Assembly (NCBI RefSeq): GCF_000500045.1
Contig: NZ_AYOT01000223.1
Location: forward strand, 1 to 64,000
Length of the DNA stretch: 64,000 nucleotides
Source: Borrelia persica No12
GTDB lineage: Bacteria > Spirochaetota > Spirochaetia > Borreliales > Borreliaceae
Direction of reading: 5' to 3'
Positions within the stretch are counted from its first letter, which is position 1; every line of letters begins with the position of its first letter. Below the pieces are notes generated by a model that made no database searches, had not been told where the DNA came from, and worked only from the letters and a program-made list of their open reading frames with translations. A program made the position numbers and the translations under genes. Below, in pieces: positions 9,541-22,133 of the stretch.

Positions 9541-10808
9541 TCTTGATTCCTAAAAATAGTTTTTTCTCTTTCTGCTCCAATAGATAAAATTGAAATTTGA
9601 GTACCTACTTCTTTTTCTATAAATTCAATGTATTCTCTAGCCTCAATAGGTAATTCATCATAATGATTAATATTTTTAATATCTTCTTTAAATCCTTTAA
9701 AGACTTTGTATACGGGCTTAACTTTTTCAAGTATTTCGCAAGAAGCTGGTATATAATCATATATTTTACCTTGAAATTCATAGGCTGTGCAAATCTTGAG
9801 GTATTCTATATTATTTAATATGTCTAGTTTAGTTAATGCTAAATGATTTAATTCATTAAGAGCTATTGCTTTTTTTATTGTCAAAAGGTCAAGCCAACCA
9901 ATTCTTCTTGGTCTTTTTGTTGTTGAGCCGTATTCTTGTCCCTTTTCCCTAATTTCATCTCCAATGTGGTCGAAAATTTCAGTTACAAAAGGCCCTTCAC
10001 CAACTCTTGATGAAAATGCTTTTACTATTCCAATCTTGTGTTTGATTTTTGAAATAGGAATACCACATCCTGTTGCCGCTGTAATTAATGTGTTGCTTGA
10101 AGTTACAAATGGAAATGTGCCATGTTCAATGTCAAGCATTGTGCCTTGTGCGCCTTCTATTAAAATATTTTTTTCTGAATTGATGGCATTATGTATTATT
10201 GTTTCTATATTGGTGACTTTAGATTTAAATATCTCTATATATTGTTTATACTCATTTAGAACCTCTTCATATTCAAAAGGTTTGTCATTATATATTTTTT
10301 TTATAATTTCATTTTTTTCTTCTAAATTTGTTTTTAATTTTTTTGCAAAAATTTCTATATTGAGTAAATCAATAGTTCTTATTCCTATTCTGTTGATTTT
10401 GTCAGCGTAGCATGGCCCAATTCCCTTTTTTGTGGTGCCAATTTTATGGATACCCTTTCTTTGTTCACTAAGTTCATCAAATTTAATGTGATAGGGCATT
10501 ATTATGTGTGCTTTATCGCTTATGAATATTTCTGTTTTTATATTGTTATTTTTTAGTAATTCTAGTTCTTTAATTAAAATTGATGGGTTAATTACTACAC
10601 TAGGTCCAAGTATGCATTTTGCTCCCTGCAAAACACCTGATGGTAATAGATTAAAAATGAATTTTTTGTCATTTGCAACTATTGTATGTCCAGCATTATT
10701 TCCGCCGTTAAATCTTACAACATAATCTATTTTTGATGAGAGGAAATCTATAATTTTTCCCTTTCCCTCATCACCCCATTGAGTTCCAACAACTGCATAA
10801 ATTGTCAT
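9525..10808 (-). CDS. purA: Adenylosuccinate synthetase
   Basis: 427 aa. The N-terminal GTP/IMP-binding signature VGTQWGDEGKGKIIDFL, the NNAGHT motif, GTTKKGIGPCYADK near 127 and FVTSSNT near 235 are all intact. It joins IMP and aspartate using GTP to form adenylosuccinate. The ATG has a TAGGAGATAGG ribosome-binding site. It sits 9 bp after hpt and overlaps purB, giving an hpt-purA-purB operon on the minus strand. Base composition looks like that of neighbouring genes, so recent transfer is not evident. Confidence 0.97.
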   Translation of the reverse strand: MTIYAVVGTQWGDEGKGKIIDFLSSKIDYVVRFNGGNNAGHTIVANDKKFIFNLLPSGVLQGAKCILGPSVVINPSILIKELELLKNNNIKTEIFISDKAHIIMPYHIKFDELSEQRKGIHKIGTTKKGIGPCYADKINRIGIRTIDLLNIEIFAKKLKTNLEEKNEIIKKIYNDKPFEYEEVLNEYKQYIEIFKSKVTNIETIIHNAINSEKNILIEGAQGTMLDIEHGTFPFVTSSNTLITAATGCGIPISKIKHKIGIVKAFSSRVGEGPFVTEIFDHIGDEIREKGQEYGSTTKRPRRIGWLDLLTIKKAIALNELNHLALTKLDILNNIEYLKICTAYEFQGKIYDYIPASCEILEKVKPVYKVFKGFKEDIKNINHYDELPIEAREYIEFIEKEVGTQISILSIGAEREKTIFRNQEWINT

Positions 10809-10817
10809 TCCTATCTC

Positions 10818-11342
10818 CTATTGATTTATTTTTGCTACATTCTTTAGAGTCCTATGTTTTTCGTTGAAATCAATGCCATATCCTACTATGAAATCATTTT
10901 TAATTTCAAATCCTGTATAGTCTATTTTGACTTCTGTGAGTCTTCGAGATGGTTTATTGAAAAGAGTGCAAATTTTGATCTCTTTGGGTTTTTTAGTTTG
11001 TAAGTGTGCAATGACTTTTTTGTATGTAAGTCCGGTATCTATAATGTCATCAAAAATTATTACATAACTATTTTCTATATTGATTTCAATATCTTTTTTA
11101 ATTAATACGTTTAATGAAGATAGGGTTTTATTTCCATAACTTGAAGCTTGAAGAAAATCTATTTTTGCGTTAAGTCCAATCTCTCTTGTAATATCTGCAA
11201 AAAACATGAAAGAACCTTTAAGAAGTGATATAAAAACGATATTATTTTTGTCTTTATAATAATTTCTAATTTTTTGGGCCAATTCTTTAATTTTGCTTTT
11301 TATTTTTCGCTCTGTAAACAGAGTTGAAATTTTATCACTCAT
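10818..11342 (-). CDS. hpt: Hypoxanthine phosphoribosyltransferase
   Basis: 174 aa. The PRPP-binding motif VIIFDDIIDTGLT lies near residues 92-104, and the type I PRTase flexible-loop region (LLKGSFMFFADI ... QASSYGN) precedes it. It converts hypoxanthine (possibly guanine) and PRPP to IMP (or GMP). It is the first gene of the hpt-purA-purB operon. The cluster's position between 16S and 23S is a known trait of relapsing-fever Borrelia and is absent in the Lyme group. Its promoter should lie in the 136-bp interval shared with the divergent HAD phosphatase gene. Confidence 0.95.
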   Translation of the reverse strand: MSDKISTLFTERKIKSKIKELAQKIRNYYKDKNNIVFISLLKGSFMFFADITREIGLNAKIDFLQASSYGNKTLSSLNVLIKKDIEINIENSYVIIFDDIIDTGLTYKKVIAHLQTKKPKEIKICTLFNKPSRRLTEVKIDYTGFEIKNDFIVGYGIDFNEKHRTLKNVAKINQ

Positions 11343-11478
11343 TATTTTTTACATTTAACTCTCTGTTTTTGACCTTTGTAGACATAGTAATTATATTTTT
11401 TTTATTGATTTAATTCAAGCGACAATTGTGATTCATAAATTTGGTATGGTATTATTTATTAAAAAAGAGGGTATTCAA

Positions 11479-12318
11479 ATGAATGTTAATTATAAAAAGT
11501 ATAAGATGTTAGTTTTTGATCTTGATGGGACTTTGCTTAACAACAATCACAAAATCACACCATTGACTCTTAAAGTTCTATTAAGATTAAAGAATGACTT
11601 TCATATTATTATTGCTACTGGTAGGAGATTGTATGAGATTAGGGATGTCTTGGATCAAGTTAAAGATTTAAAGATTGATGAGAGTTATATTGTAACAGCC
11701 AATGGAGCTGACGTATTTTTGAGAAATGATTTATTCTTAAGATATAAGATTGATTATGGTATAGTGAGGGAAATTTTTAAGATAAGACTGGAAGATATTG
11801 ATATTAATCTTTATGATCTTCATGATTGGTATTCTGATGGAGATATTAGAAGTCCCATTATGAATCATTTTATTTCGGATTTGGGAATTAAACCAATTAT
11901 TACCGATTTATCTGAACTTAAAATAGATGCTTGTTCTAAAATAGTTTATTATTCTCCTGATTGTTTGAAGCTTGAAGAGTTTGCAAATAAAATTAGAGAG
12001 AAAAATTTTAAAGACATAAGCATATTTTATTCTACTAGCGATCTTGTGGAAATCACGAGTGTTGCTGCTAGTAAATATAATGCTATTAGGGATATTGCTT
12101 TGTCTGAATGTATTGATGTTGGTTCTATTTTAGCATTTGGAGATAATGATAATGATTATGAGATGTTGCTAAATGTTGGGAAAGGCATTTTAATGAAAAA
12201 TGCAAATGATCGTCTTAAGAGTAATTTACCAAATAATGAGATTACAGCGTTTTGTAATGATAATGATGGGGTTGCAAGATTTTTAATTGAGTTTTTTAAT
12301 CTTGATATTGATATTTAG
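11479..12318 (+). CDS. Cof-type HAD-superfamily phosphatase
   Basis: 279 aa from the ATG at 11479, which has AGAGGG upstream; a GTG 17 codons earlier is less likely. Motif I FDLDGTLLNNNHKI carries the nucleophilic aspartate, IIATGRR is motif II, and AFGDNDNDYEML is motif IV. The large C2B cap fits the Cof/YbjI group, which typically dephosphorylates sugar or cofactor phosphates. The substrate cannot be read from sequence. It lies between the purine operon and the 23S gene (BB0421-type position). Confidence 0.9.
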   Translation: MNVNYKKYKMLVFDLDGTLLNNNHKITPLTLKVLLRLKNDFHIIIATGRRLYEIRDVLDQVKDLKIDESYIVTANGADVFLRNDLFLRYKIDYGIVREIFKIRLEDIDINLYDLHDWYSDGDIRSPIMNHFISDLGIKPIITDLSELKIDACSKIVYYSPDCLKLEEFANKIREKNFKDISIFYSTSDLVEITSVAASKYNAIRDIALSECIDVGSILAFGDNDNDYEMLLNVGKGILMKNANDRLKSNLPNNEITAFCNDNDGVARFLIEFFNLDIDI

Positions 12319-12384
12319 TATTTTTTCTTTTATTTTCTTTTCTTTGATTTAAAAAAATATTTTATAAAAAGTTTGATAATGGTA

Positions 12385-12413
12385 TTGACATAGTAAAATT
12401 AAAAGTATATATT
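12385..12413 (+). promoter_or_regulatory. 23S rRNA promoter
   Basis: TTGACA at 12385-12390 and TATATT at 12408-12413 have an ideal 17-bp spacer. Initiation near 12420 would place the 5' processing arm inside the transcript. It implies that 23S-5S is transcribed independently of 16S. Confidence 0.82.
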
Positions 12414-12449
12414 ATCTTATGTTGTATAAACGATTGGCAAATTAGAGAT

Positions 12450-15414
<2,965 letters not shown>

Positions 15415-15420
15415 TGTAAA

Positions 15421-15535
15421 TACCCTGGTGATTAAAGAAAAGAGGAAACACCTGTTATCATTCCGAACACAGAAGTTAAGCTCTTATTCGCTGATGGTAC
15501 TGCGAGTTCGCGGGAGAGTAGGTTGTTGCCAGGGT
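15421..15535 (+). rRNA. rrf: 5S ribosomal RNA
   Basis: About 113-115 nt. Helix I pairs TACCCTGG with CCAGGG(TT). The conserved CACCTGTTATCATTCCGAACACAGAAGTTAAG region and GGGAGAGTAGG are present. It is co-transcribed with 23S. Confidence 0.95.
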
Positions 15536-15546
15536 TTTTTTGTTTT
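15525..15546 (+). terminator. T-run terminator after 5S rRNA
   Basis: The CCAGGG strand of 5S helix I is followed by TTTTTTTGTTTT. Helix I itself would supply the hairpin, so a separate terminator stem is not needed. No other hairpin lies between 5S and hpk1. Confidence 0.6.
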
Positions 15547-15592
15547 ATTATACTCTTAATGTGTATCTTAAGACATATAAATAGCATGAATT

Positions 15593-18500
15593 ATGCGAAG
15601 TTTAAATGTTTTTTTAGTTGTACTTTTTTTTTCTTATATCAGTTTGTCTGCCAAACAAATTCTTAAATTTAAGCTTGTGGATCAATATTATCCGTTATAT
15701 TATAAAAATCAAGAAGGTAAGATTACGGGTATGATTTTTTATCTTCTTGATAAATGGGCAGAAGATTATGGTTATGAGATTAGTATAGAGTCTATTGACT
15801 ATGTTGATCAAAATACAATCGAAGATGATGTGGTTTATTTGGGATTAACATATAATTCAGATTTAAGTGAGCATCTGTATTTTAAAAATGAAATTAGCAA
15901 ATGTGTAACAGCATTGGTTTATAATTCAAATAAAAAACAAAAATTTACAAATTCATTTTTTTCAAAAGATTTGCGTGTAGGGGTTGTAAAAAATAGCTTA
16001 TATGAAAATATTTTAAGATTGCATGGTCATGATGACAATATTTTTTTATTTTCAGATACAGAACAGTTATTCTTAGCATTAAAAGATAATAAGATTGATT
16101 TGATTTATGGAAGTTATAAATCATTATATTTTTTATGGCATATCTATTTTGATCCATCTTTTTTAAAAGTATTTAGTTCTGATTATTTTTATAGTTTTGG
16201 TATACGAGCTGCTATTAGTAGAAATGCTATTAGTGAACTAAAAGGCTTAAATATTGATCTGTTAAGTTATATGAAAGCCCTCTCTAAGAGAGAGTATGCT
16301 TCTTTTAAAGAATTGGATTACTTGTTTAAGCTTGATGTTGGAATATATAATGATTATCCTCCTTTTAGTTTTATTAATTCTAAAGGTCAATTTTCAGGAA
16401 TTTTAGTTGATTTATGGAATGAGCTTTCTAGAGAATATTGTTTTTCAGTAAAATTTGTAGGATTTCCAAAGGAAAGCATTAAATGGGGTCTGGATGATAA
16501 ATATGTATCTGTTTGGGGTGGAATCATTGAAGATAATAATGTTTTAAATTCGAGGATATACAAGGCAACAGATCCAATATGTTTACTTGATTTTAATTTA
16601 TACTTTACTAATTCTAAAAATAGTAATAAAGTTTTAAATTCACAAATGATTGATTTTTCATTAACTGGAGTTACATCGGATAAAAGTACAGATATAGTTA
16701 GTAATTTTACAGATATAATTAGTAATTCGCATGGATTTATAGAAAATTCAATTACCACAAACTATTTATCAAGATTGTATGGACATAATAATGTGTTAAA
16801 GTTCAAAGATTCAAATTTTAATAAGCAGAAGTATTTGGTATTTTTTATTAATAGTAAAAAATTACAATTGTTTTCGTATATGCTAGATGCGTTAACAGCA
16901 AATATTTTATTTAATACTTTTTTAGAGATAGGTAAAAATTGGCTTAGTCAGAATGGGATTGAAGATTATCAAAATCATTTTTATGGAAATGTAAACAGCA
17001 CCAATTTTAATATTGAAGAAAAAATTTGGTTACAATACAATGAAAAATTAAATCTTGCTGTTAAGGATTGGTATCCTATTGATTATATTGATTCTGGTCG
17101 TTACAAGGGAATAAATGAATGGTTAATTAAAAAGATAAGAAGACTAACAAAGTTGAATTTTAATATTATAAATGCTCCTGAGAAGGAGCTTGAAGAGTTG
17201 ATGAAGTTGGGGAAAATCGACATATTGTCTTCTAATTTGGATAGTTCAAATACAGATTATGTTTTTAATATTAAGTCAGTTTCAGGGATTCCTTTGTATA
17301 TTTTTTCTAATAAAACAAGCTTATTTGTTCCCAAAACATCTGATCGTATTGCGGTGCTTGATTTTTTGTATTCTAAAAAATTGGAAACGCAAGTAAAAGC
17401 ACAATTGGTACAAGTAGGTAGTTTTAAAGAGGCTTTGGATCTTATATACAGGGGAAAGGTTAATGGAATTCTTAGTGATGAGTATACTGCTAATATTAAT
17501 TTTGAAGATTTAAATGTTAGAGATATTAAAAAAATTATTACTGTTTCAAATTTATCATTTGATTTAAATATTGCCGTTTACAATCAAGATTATATTTTGG
17601 GGAGAATTATACAAAAAATTTTATTTCGTACAAATCTTAGTAGTAAATTATATTTTGATGATTGGGTATTTAATATCTATGAGCATTCTAAAGATATGAG
17701 ATTGAAAAAATCTGGCATGTTAGTATTAACTGTTGTCTTTTTTGTTTTAACTATTTTAATGTCTTTCCTATTTAAGTTATTGAGAGAAATAGGATTTAGA
17801 AAAAAAATGTATTCTTATGTAATTAGTGAAAAAAAAGTTATTGAGGATGCTATTGCTGCTAAAACTATTTTTTTAGCGAGTATGAGCCATGATATTCGTA
17901 CTCCCATCAATGGAATAATAGCGGCTACCGAACTTTTATGTAATACAGATCTTTTGGGCGTTCAAAAAGAGTATGTTCAAATGATCAATTATTCATCTAC
18001 TTCATTACTCTTTTTAATTGATGAGATATTGTATATCTCTAAAATAGATATGAATGGTATATATATTGAAAATAATGAGATAGATTTAGAACATGAAATT
18101 GAAGAAGTTGTCAAAAGTTTTCAGTCGCAAAGTGCAAAGCAAAATCTTGATTTAATTTTTTATTCAAAAACAGACTTAAAAAATTATTTAATAGGGGATA
18201 GGTCTAGACTTAAAAAAGTGCTTATTAATTTGATAGGTAATGCTTTTAAGTTTACCCAGGACGGAATTATAGTTATAAACTATGAAATGATATTTTCTGG
18301 CGAAGATAATGATGGAAACAAAACAATTACTATTGAATTTAAAGTCAGAGATACAGGTAAGGGAATTAAAGAAGAAAATATACCCGTAATATTTGAATTG
18401 TTTAAACAGGGAGATGATTTTGATTCAAAAAAATATGGAGGAACGGGACTTGGACTTGCAATATCTAGAAAGCTTATCAGTTTGATGGGTGGCCCTGGCA

Positions 18501-20053
18501 TTGCGGTTGAGAGTGAACTTGGCAAGGGAACAACTTTTTCATTTATGTTGCCTTTTATTTTGGGTAATAAGATTAAAGATAAGGAGACAAGTAAATTTGA
18601 ATTAGTTAAGAATAAAAAGATTTTAATTTTGTTTTCAAGTAAGAGAACAGTTACTCTGTTAAATGAGATAAGTGAAATTTTGGATTATAAAGAGAATGTA
18701 ATTAATTTTTATTCTTATGAGGATGCTTATAAAGAGTGTTATAAATATCCTTATTATGATTTTGTTTTTATCAATGTTGATGATTCTGGTTTACACAATT
18801 GTTTGCAATTTGCTGATCGGATTAAAAAATTAAATTTAAATGTAAGAATAGTATTTGTGTTCTACTATTTAAAGAGTGATGAGATCATTAATTTTAAATA
18901 TGAATGTATTCAAAAACCTTTTAAAAGATGGGATTTTTATTCTGACTGGATTGTAAATGGTTCACTTGTAGATACTCCAGTAATTAGTGATTCTAATGTC
19001 CTTAAACTTAAGGATAATATTGGTATATTGATAGCTGAGGATAATGAGATTAATCAAAAAGTTTTAAAAAATATTTTGATTGTTATAGGTGTTAGGGAAG
19101 AGTATATTGATATTGTGGATGATGGTGTTAAGGCTATTGAATATTTAAAGACAAATAAATATGATATGGCTTTTATTGATATAAGAATGCCAAATTGTGA
19201 TGGATTTACGGTATCTAAGAAAATACGAGAGTATGAAAGCCAAAATAACTTAAATCCATGTGTGTTGATAGCTGTTACTGCACATGCTTTAAGAGAATAT
19301 AAGGATAGATGCTTGGAGAATGGAATGAATGATTATCTTGCAAAACCCATACGTATTAGTTCAATTAAGTGTATTTTAAAAAAATACTTACATATTGAAG
19401 TTAAGGATAATAGTGTTATAAGAGATGTAAGAGATGAGAATTTGGATGCATTGTCTGATTTTACCAATTTAGATATTAATCGTGCCTTAGAAGATTTAAA
19501 TATTTCTTATGATATGTATATTGATTTATGCAGGGGCTTTGTTGAGATGAGTGATAATATTATACGTGATTTTGATGAGGCATTTAGTGTAAATAATGTG
19601 GTGTTAATAAAGGAATTGGCACATTCAATGGCAGGTGCTCTTGGTAATATGCGTAGTGGTTTATTTGATGCTTTTAAACAAATTGAGAATAGTCCAGATT
19701 CAATACGTGAACTTAAAATACTATACTCTAAGGCACGTCAAGACTTAGTTTTGCTTGTGACACAAATAAGAGAGCGTATATTGGGTATTGTTGAGATTGA
19801 TAATAATCAGAAGATGGAATTTCAAAGCAATGATGAGTTTTTAGGTATTATGCAAAACCTTTTACATGGTATAGAAAGTAGGAATCCAAAAGAATATAAG
19901 AATATGCTTGAAATTCTTAAAAAATATCGTTTGGAGGGCGATAATATTGTATTATTTGATTCTCTTGTTACATATTTAAGATTATATAAATTTAATGAGA
20001 GTGTTAACATTGTTAAACGTATGATAAGCAATAATAAGATAGAGAAGTCATGA
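15593..20053 (+). CDS. hpk1: Hpk1 hybrid sensor histidine kinase
   Basis: 1486 aa. A signal peptide (about 1-20) is followed by about 680 residues of periplasmic solute-binding-protein-like sequence, probably three SBP_bac_3 domains (about 22-240, 245-470, 485-700), then a membrane helix near 707-730. The HisKA H-box MSHDIRTPINGI has phosphoacceptor His766. The HATPase N-box is near 880 (LIGNAFKFT), with DTGKGI near 920 and GGTGLGLAISRKL near 947. A degenerate receiver (about 1003-1115, Asn1061 in the phospho-site) precedes a normal receiver (Asp1196) and a C-terminal HPt domain (His1344). It senses an external ligand and relays phosphate to Rrp1, whose gene overlaps by 4 nt. Confidence 0.96.
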   Translation: MRSLNVFLVVLFFSYISLSAKQILKFKLVDQYYPLYYKNQEGKITGMIFYLLDKWAEDYGYEISIESIDYVDQNTIEDDVVYLGLTYNSDLSEHLYFKNEISKCVTALVYNSNKKQKFTNSFFSKDLRVGVVKNSLYENILRLHGHDDNIFLFSDTEQLFLALKDNKIDLIYGSYKSLYFLWHIYFDPSFLKVFSSDYFYSFGIRAAISRNAISELKGLNIDLLSYMKALSKREYASFKELDYLFKLDVGIYNDYPPFSFINSKGQFSGILVDLWNELSREYCFSVKFVGFPKESIKWGLDDKYVSVWGGIIEDNNVLNSRIYKATDPICLLDFNLYFTNSKNSNKVLNSQMIDFSLTGVTSDKSTDIVSNFTDIISNSHGFIENSITTNYLSRLYGHNNVLKFKDSNFNKQKYLVFFINSKKLQLFSYMLDALTANILFNTFLEIGKNWLSQNGIEDYQNHFYGNVNSTNFNIEEKIWLQYNEKLNLAVKDWYPIDYIDSGRYKGINEWLIKKIRRLTKLNFNIINAPEKELEELMKLGKIDILSSNLDSSNTDYVFNIKSVSGIPLYIFSNKTSLFVPKTSDRIAVLDFLYSKKLETQVKAQLVQVGSFKEALDLIYRGKVNGILSDEYTANINFEDLNVRDIKKIITVSNLSFDLNIAVYNQDYILGRIIQKILFRTNLSSKLYFDDWVFNIYEHSKDMRLKKSGMLVLTVVFFVLTILMSFLFKLLREIGFRKKMYSYVISEKKVIEDAIAAKTIFLASMSHDIRTPINGIIAATELLCNTDLLGVQKEYVQMINYSSTSLLFLIDEILYISKIDMNGIYIENNEIDLEHEIEEVVKSFQSQSAKQNLDLIFYSKTDLKNYLIGDRSRLKKVLINLIGNAFKFTQDGIIVINYEMIFSGEDNDGNKTITIEFKVRDTGKGIKEENIPVIFELFKQGDDFDSKKYGGTGLGLAISRKLISLMGGPGIAVESELGKGTTFSFMLPFILGNKIKDKETSKFELVKNKKILILFSSKRTVTLLNEISEILDYKENVINFYSYEDAYKECYKYPYYDFVFINVDDSGLHNCLQFADRIKKLNLNVRIVFVFYYLKSDEIINFKYECIQKPFKRWDFYSDWIVNGSLVDTPVISDSNVLKLKDNIGILIAEDNEINQKVLKNILIVIGVREEYIDIVDDGVKAIEYLKTNKYDMAFIDIRMPNCDGFTVSKKIREYESQNNLNPCVLIAVTAHALREYKDRCLENGMNDYLAKPIRISSIKCILKKYLHIEVKDNSVIRDVRDENLDALSDFTNLDINRALEDLNISYDMYIDLCRGFVEMSDNIIRDFDEAFSVNNVVLIKELAHSMAGALGNMRSGLFDAFKQIENSPDSIRELKILYSKARQDLVLLVTQIRERILGIVEIDNNQKMEFQSNDEFLGIMQNLLHGIESRNPKEYKNMLEILKKYRLEGDNIVLFDSLVTYLRLYKFNESVNIVKRMISNNKIEKS

Positions 20054-20982
20054 TGCAAGGTATGATTTTAGATAGTTTTGAGGAAATTGCAGTTGAACCT
20101 CAAAAATTATTACTTGTGGATGATACGCCCACAAATTTGGATTTGTTAGTAGATATATTGCAACATGATTATGATATTAGAGTTGCACTGAGTGGGTTTG
20201 ATGCTTTAAAACAAGTGGAGGCTGATAAGCCAGATTTAATATTACTTGATGTATTACTTCCAGATCTTAATGGTTATGAGGTTTGTAGCAGACTTAAAAA
20301 TGATCCTGAAACTAGAGATATTGCTGTTATATTTATAAGTTCAAGAGATTCTATTGATGCTCAACTTGAAGGATTTAATGTTGGTGGTGTTGATTATATT
20401 TTAAAACCTTTTAATGCAAAAATTATTAATGCAAGAATTAAAACCCATCTTGAACTTAAAAGACTTAGGGATTATTTTAAGAATCTTGCAAGAATTGATG
20501 GATTAACCCAAATTCCTAATAGAAGGTTTTTTACAGATCAATTTGCCAAGTCTTGGATGCAGGCATTGGAACAAAAAAATAATGTTATTGTAGGAATGTT
20601 AGATATTGATTATTTTAAAAAATATAATGACAATTATGGACATACCAATGGTGATGAATGTCTTAAATTAATTGCAAAAAGTTTAAATAAAATTGCTATT
20701 AAGTATAAGATAGATGTTGCACGTTATGGCGGTGAGGAATTTATTTTATTTTCTGTAAATAAAAGCTTAAAAGAAATGATCGATATTGTAAGTATTTTAA
20801 TTGAAGATATTAGAAATTTAGCAATAGTGCATGATTATAGTAGTGTTTCTAATTTCGTTACAGTGTCAATTGGTCTTGCAGAGCAAATTCCACAAGATTC
20901 CAATTTTACTAGTATCATTAAACTTGCTGATGATAAATTGTATGAAGCTAAGATTTCAGGACGTAATCAATTTAAATATTAA
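20050..20982 (+). CDS. rrp1: Rrp1 response-regulator diguanylate cyclase
   Basis: 310 aa. The N-terminal receiver has Asp67 (ILLDVLLPDLNGY) and the KPF lysine motif. The C-terminal GGDEF domain has an active GGEEF at 227-231. It makes c-di-GMP from GTP when phosphorylated by Hpk1. The ATG overlaps the hpk1 stop (ATGA), indicating coupled translation. Aligning back from GGEEF, the inhibitory-site RxxD position reads KYKI, so product feedback through a canonical I-site seems absent. In Borrelia this is the known c-di-GMP synthase, central to the tick phase in B. burgdorferi. Confidence 0.97.
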   Translation: MMQGMILDSFEEIAVEPQKLLLVDDTPTNLDLLVDILQHDYDIRVALSGFDALKQVEADKPDLILLDVLLPDLNGYEVCSRLKNDPETRDIAVIFISSRDSIDAQLEGFNVGGVDYILKPFNAKIINARIKTHLELKRLRDYFKNLARIDGLTQIPNRRFFTDQFAKSWMQALEQKNNVIVGMLDIDYFKKYNDNYGHTNGDECLKLIAKSLNKIAIKYKIDVARYGGEEFILFSVNKSLKEMIDIVSILIEDIRNLAIVHDYSSVSNFVTVSIGLAEQIPQDSNFTSIIKLADDKLYEAKISGRNQFKY

Positions 20983-20995
20983 TTTTTAAATAAAA

Positions 20996-22024
20996 TTAAA
21001 ACTTATAAGTCAAAGAAAATCCAATAGAGTCATAATAAATATACGAATTATTTGTAATTATTCTTTTTGTAATGTCAGCTAGTCCTATTGTATTTGCTGT
21101 ATATACAGGCGCTGTTGAGAATTTTAATAGCATATCTAATGTTAGATTTTCTATAATTTGAATTTTTGCAACAAAGGATAAATTGTGGTAAAAGAAGTCA
21201 CTTCCCCATCCTTTATTTTTTGTTGTACTTATACCTCTTGCATTGCCAATATATGTTTGACCTTCATATAAGAATCCAATTAAATTAAGCGGTATTGGCA
21301 TTTTATATGCCAGAAGCGCATAAGGGCTCGTTATAAGTCCATTTACATTTTTGCCCTCATCAGCCTTATATTTCCAAAGTTGATTACTATGAGCATGAGG
21401 ATTATTTCTATATGTAAAATTATTTCCAGCTACTGTTATAATGTGTGTCCACTCTCCATCAAGTATGGCATTTAGATCAAATTGTAGCCTACCTCCCATC
21501 ATAATTTCAGAATAAAATTCAGGAGAAGTTGAGTATTCCCCATTGCCAAGATGTACTCCAACGCCTTTAAATCCAAATCCTTGCCAACCCATTCCAAATT
21601 CAATTCCTGTGTATAAATTTACAAATGCTATGGGAGTAAAACTGACTTTTCCTTGCAATAGTGCAATTACGGGTGCAAGTCCAAAACAGGCATCAATGTC
21701 TATTCCATTATTTTGAAGTAAAGGTGAATCGGGATTATCTGCTAGTTTGAAAAACTTATGGTATCCAAAATATGATATCAATTGAGCACTTCCCCAAGAG
21801 CTGGATTCAATCTGTTTGTTTGGTGCTACCGATTCGAATTTAGGAGTAATAAAACTTGGAGAAAATTTACTATCCAAAGTTCCAAGTGCATTTGGTGGAT
21901 AATAGGCCATTTGAATGTTTATGTAGAAATATTCTGTTTTGTCTTGTTTTTTTTCTGACTCTTCTTTTGAGTATCCCAAAGTAGCTTTTAACAATATTAG
22001 TATTGTAAATAATTTTCTTAACAT
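20996..22024 (-). CDS. dipA: DipA outer-membrane porin
   Basis: 342 aa with a signal peptide (about 1-18). It is rich in glycine and aromatic residues with alternating hydrophobic strands and ends in a C-terminal phenylalanine (LTYKF), typical of outer-membrane beta-barrels. By position, downstream of adk and convergent with rrp1, it matches BB0418/DipA, a dicarboxylate-specific porin of Borrelia. Recognition comes from synteny plus barrel character. It lies 109 bp after adk and may have its own promoter. Confidence 0.85.
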   Translation of the reverse strand: MLRKLFTILILLKATLGYSKEESEKKQDKTEYFYINIQMAYYPPNALGTLDSKFSPSFITPKFESVAPNKQIESSSWGSAQLISYFGYHKFFKLADNPDSPLLQNNGIDIDACFGLAPVIALLQGKVSFTPIAFVNLYTGIEFGMGWQGFGFKGVGVHLGNGEYSTSPEFYSEIMMGGRLQFDLNAILDGEWTHIITVAGNNFTYRNNPHAHSNQLWKYKADEGKNVNGLITSPYALLAYKMPIPLNLIGFLYEGQTYIGNARGISTTKNKGWGSDFFYHNLSFVAKIQIIENLTLDMLLKFSTAPVYTANTIGLADITKRIITNNSYIYYDSIGFSLTYKF

Positions 22025-22133
22025 ATGAAACCTTTAACACCTTTTTTATATAAAATATTTTCATTGTTTATTTTATTATACTTTATTTTTTTGCATAAAG
22101 TTAATTGTTTTAATTGTAATTTTAGATTACTTT

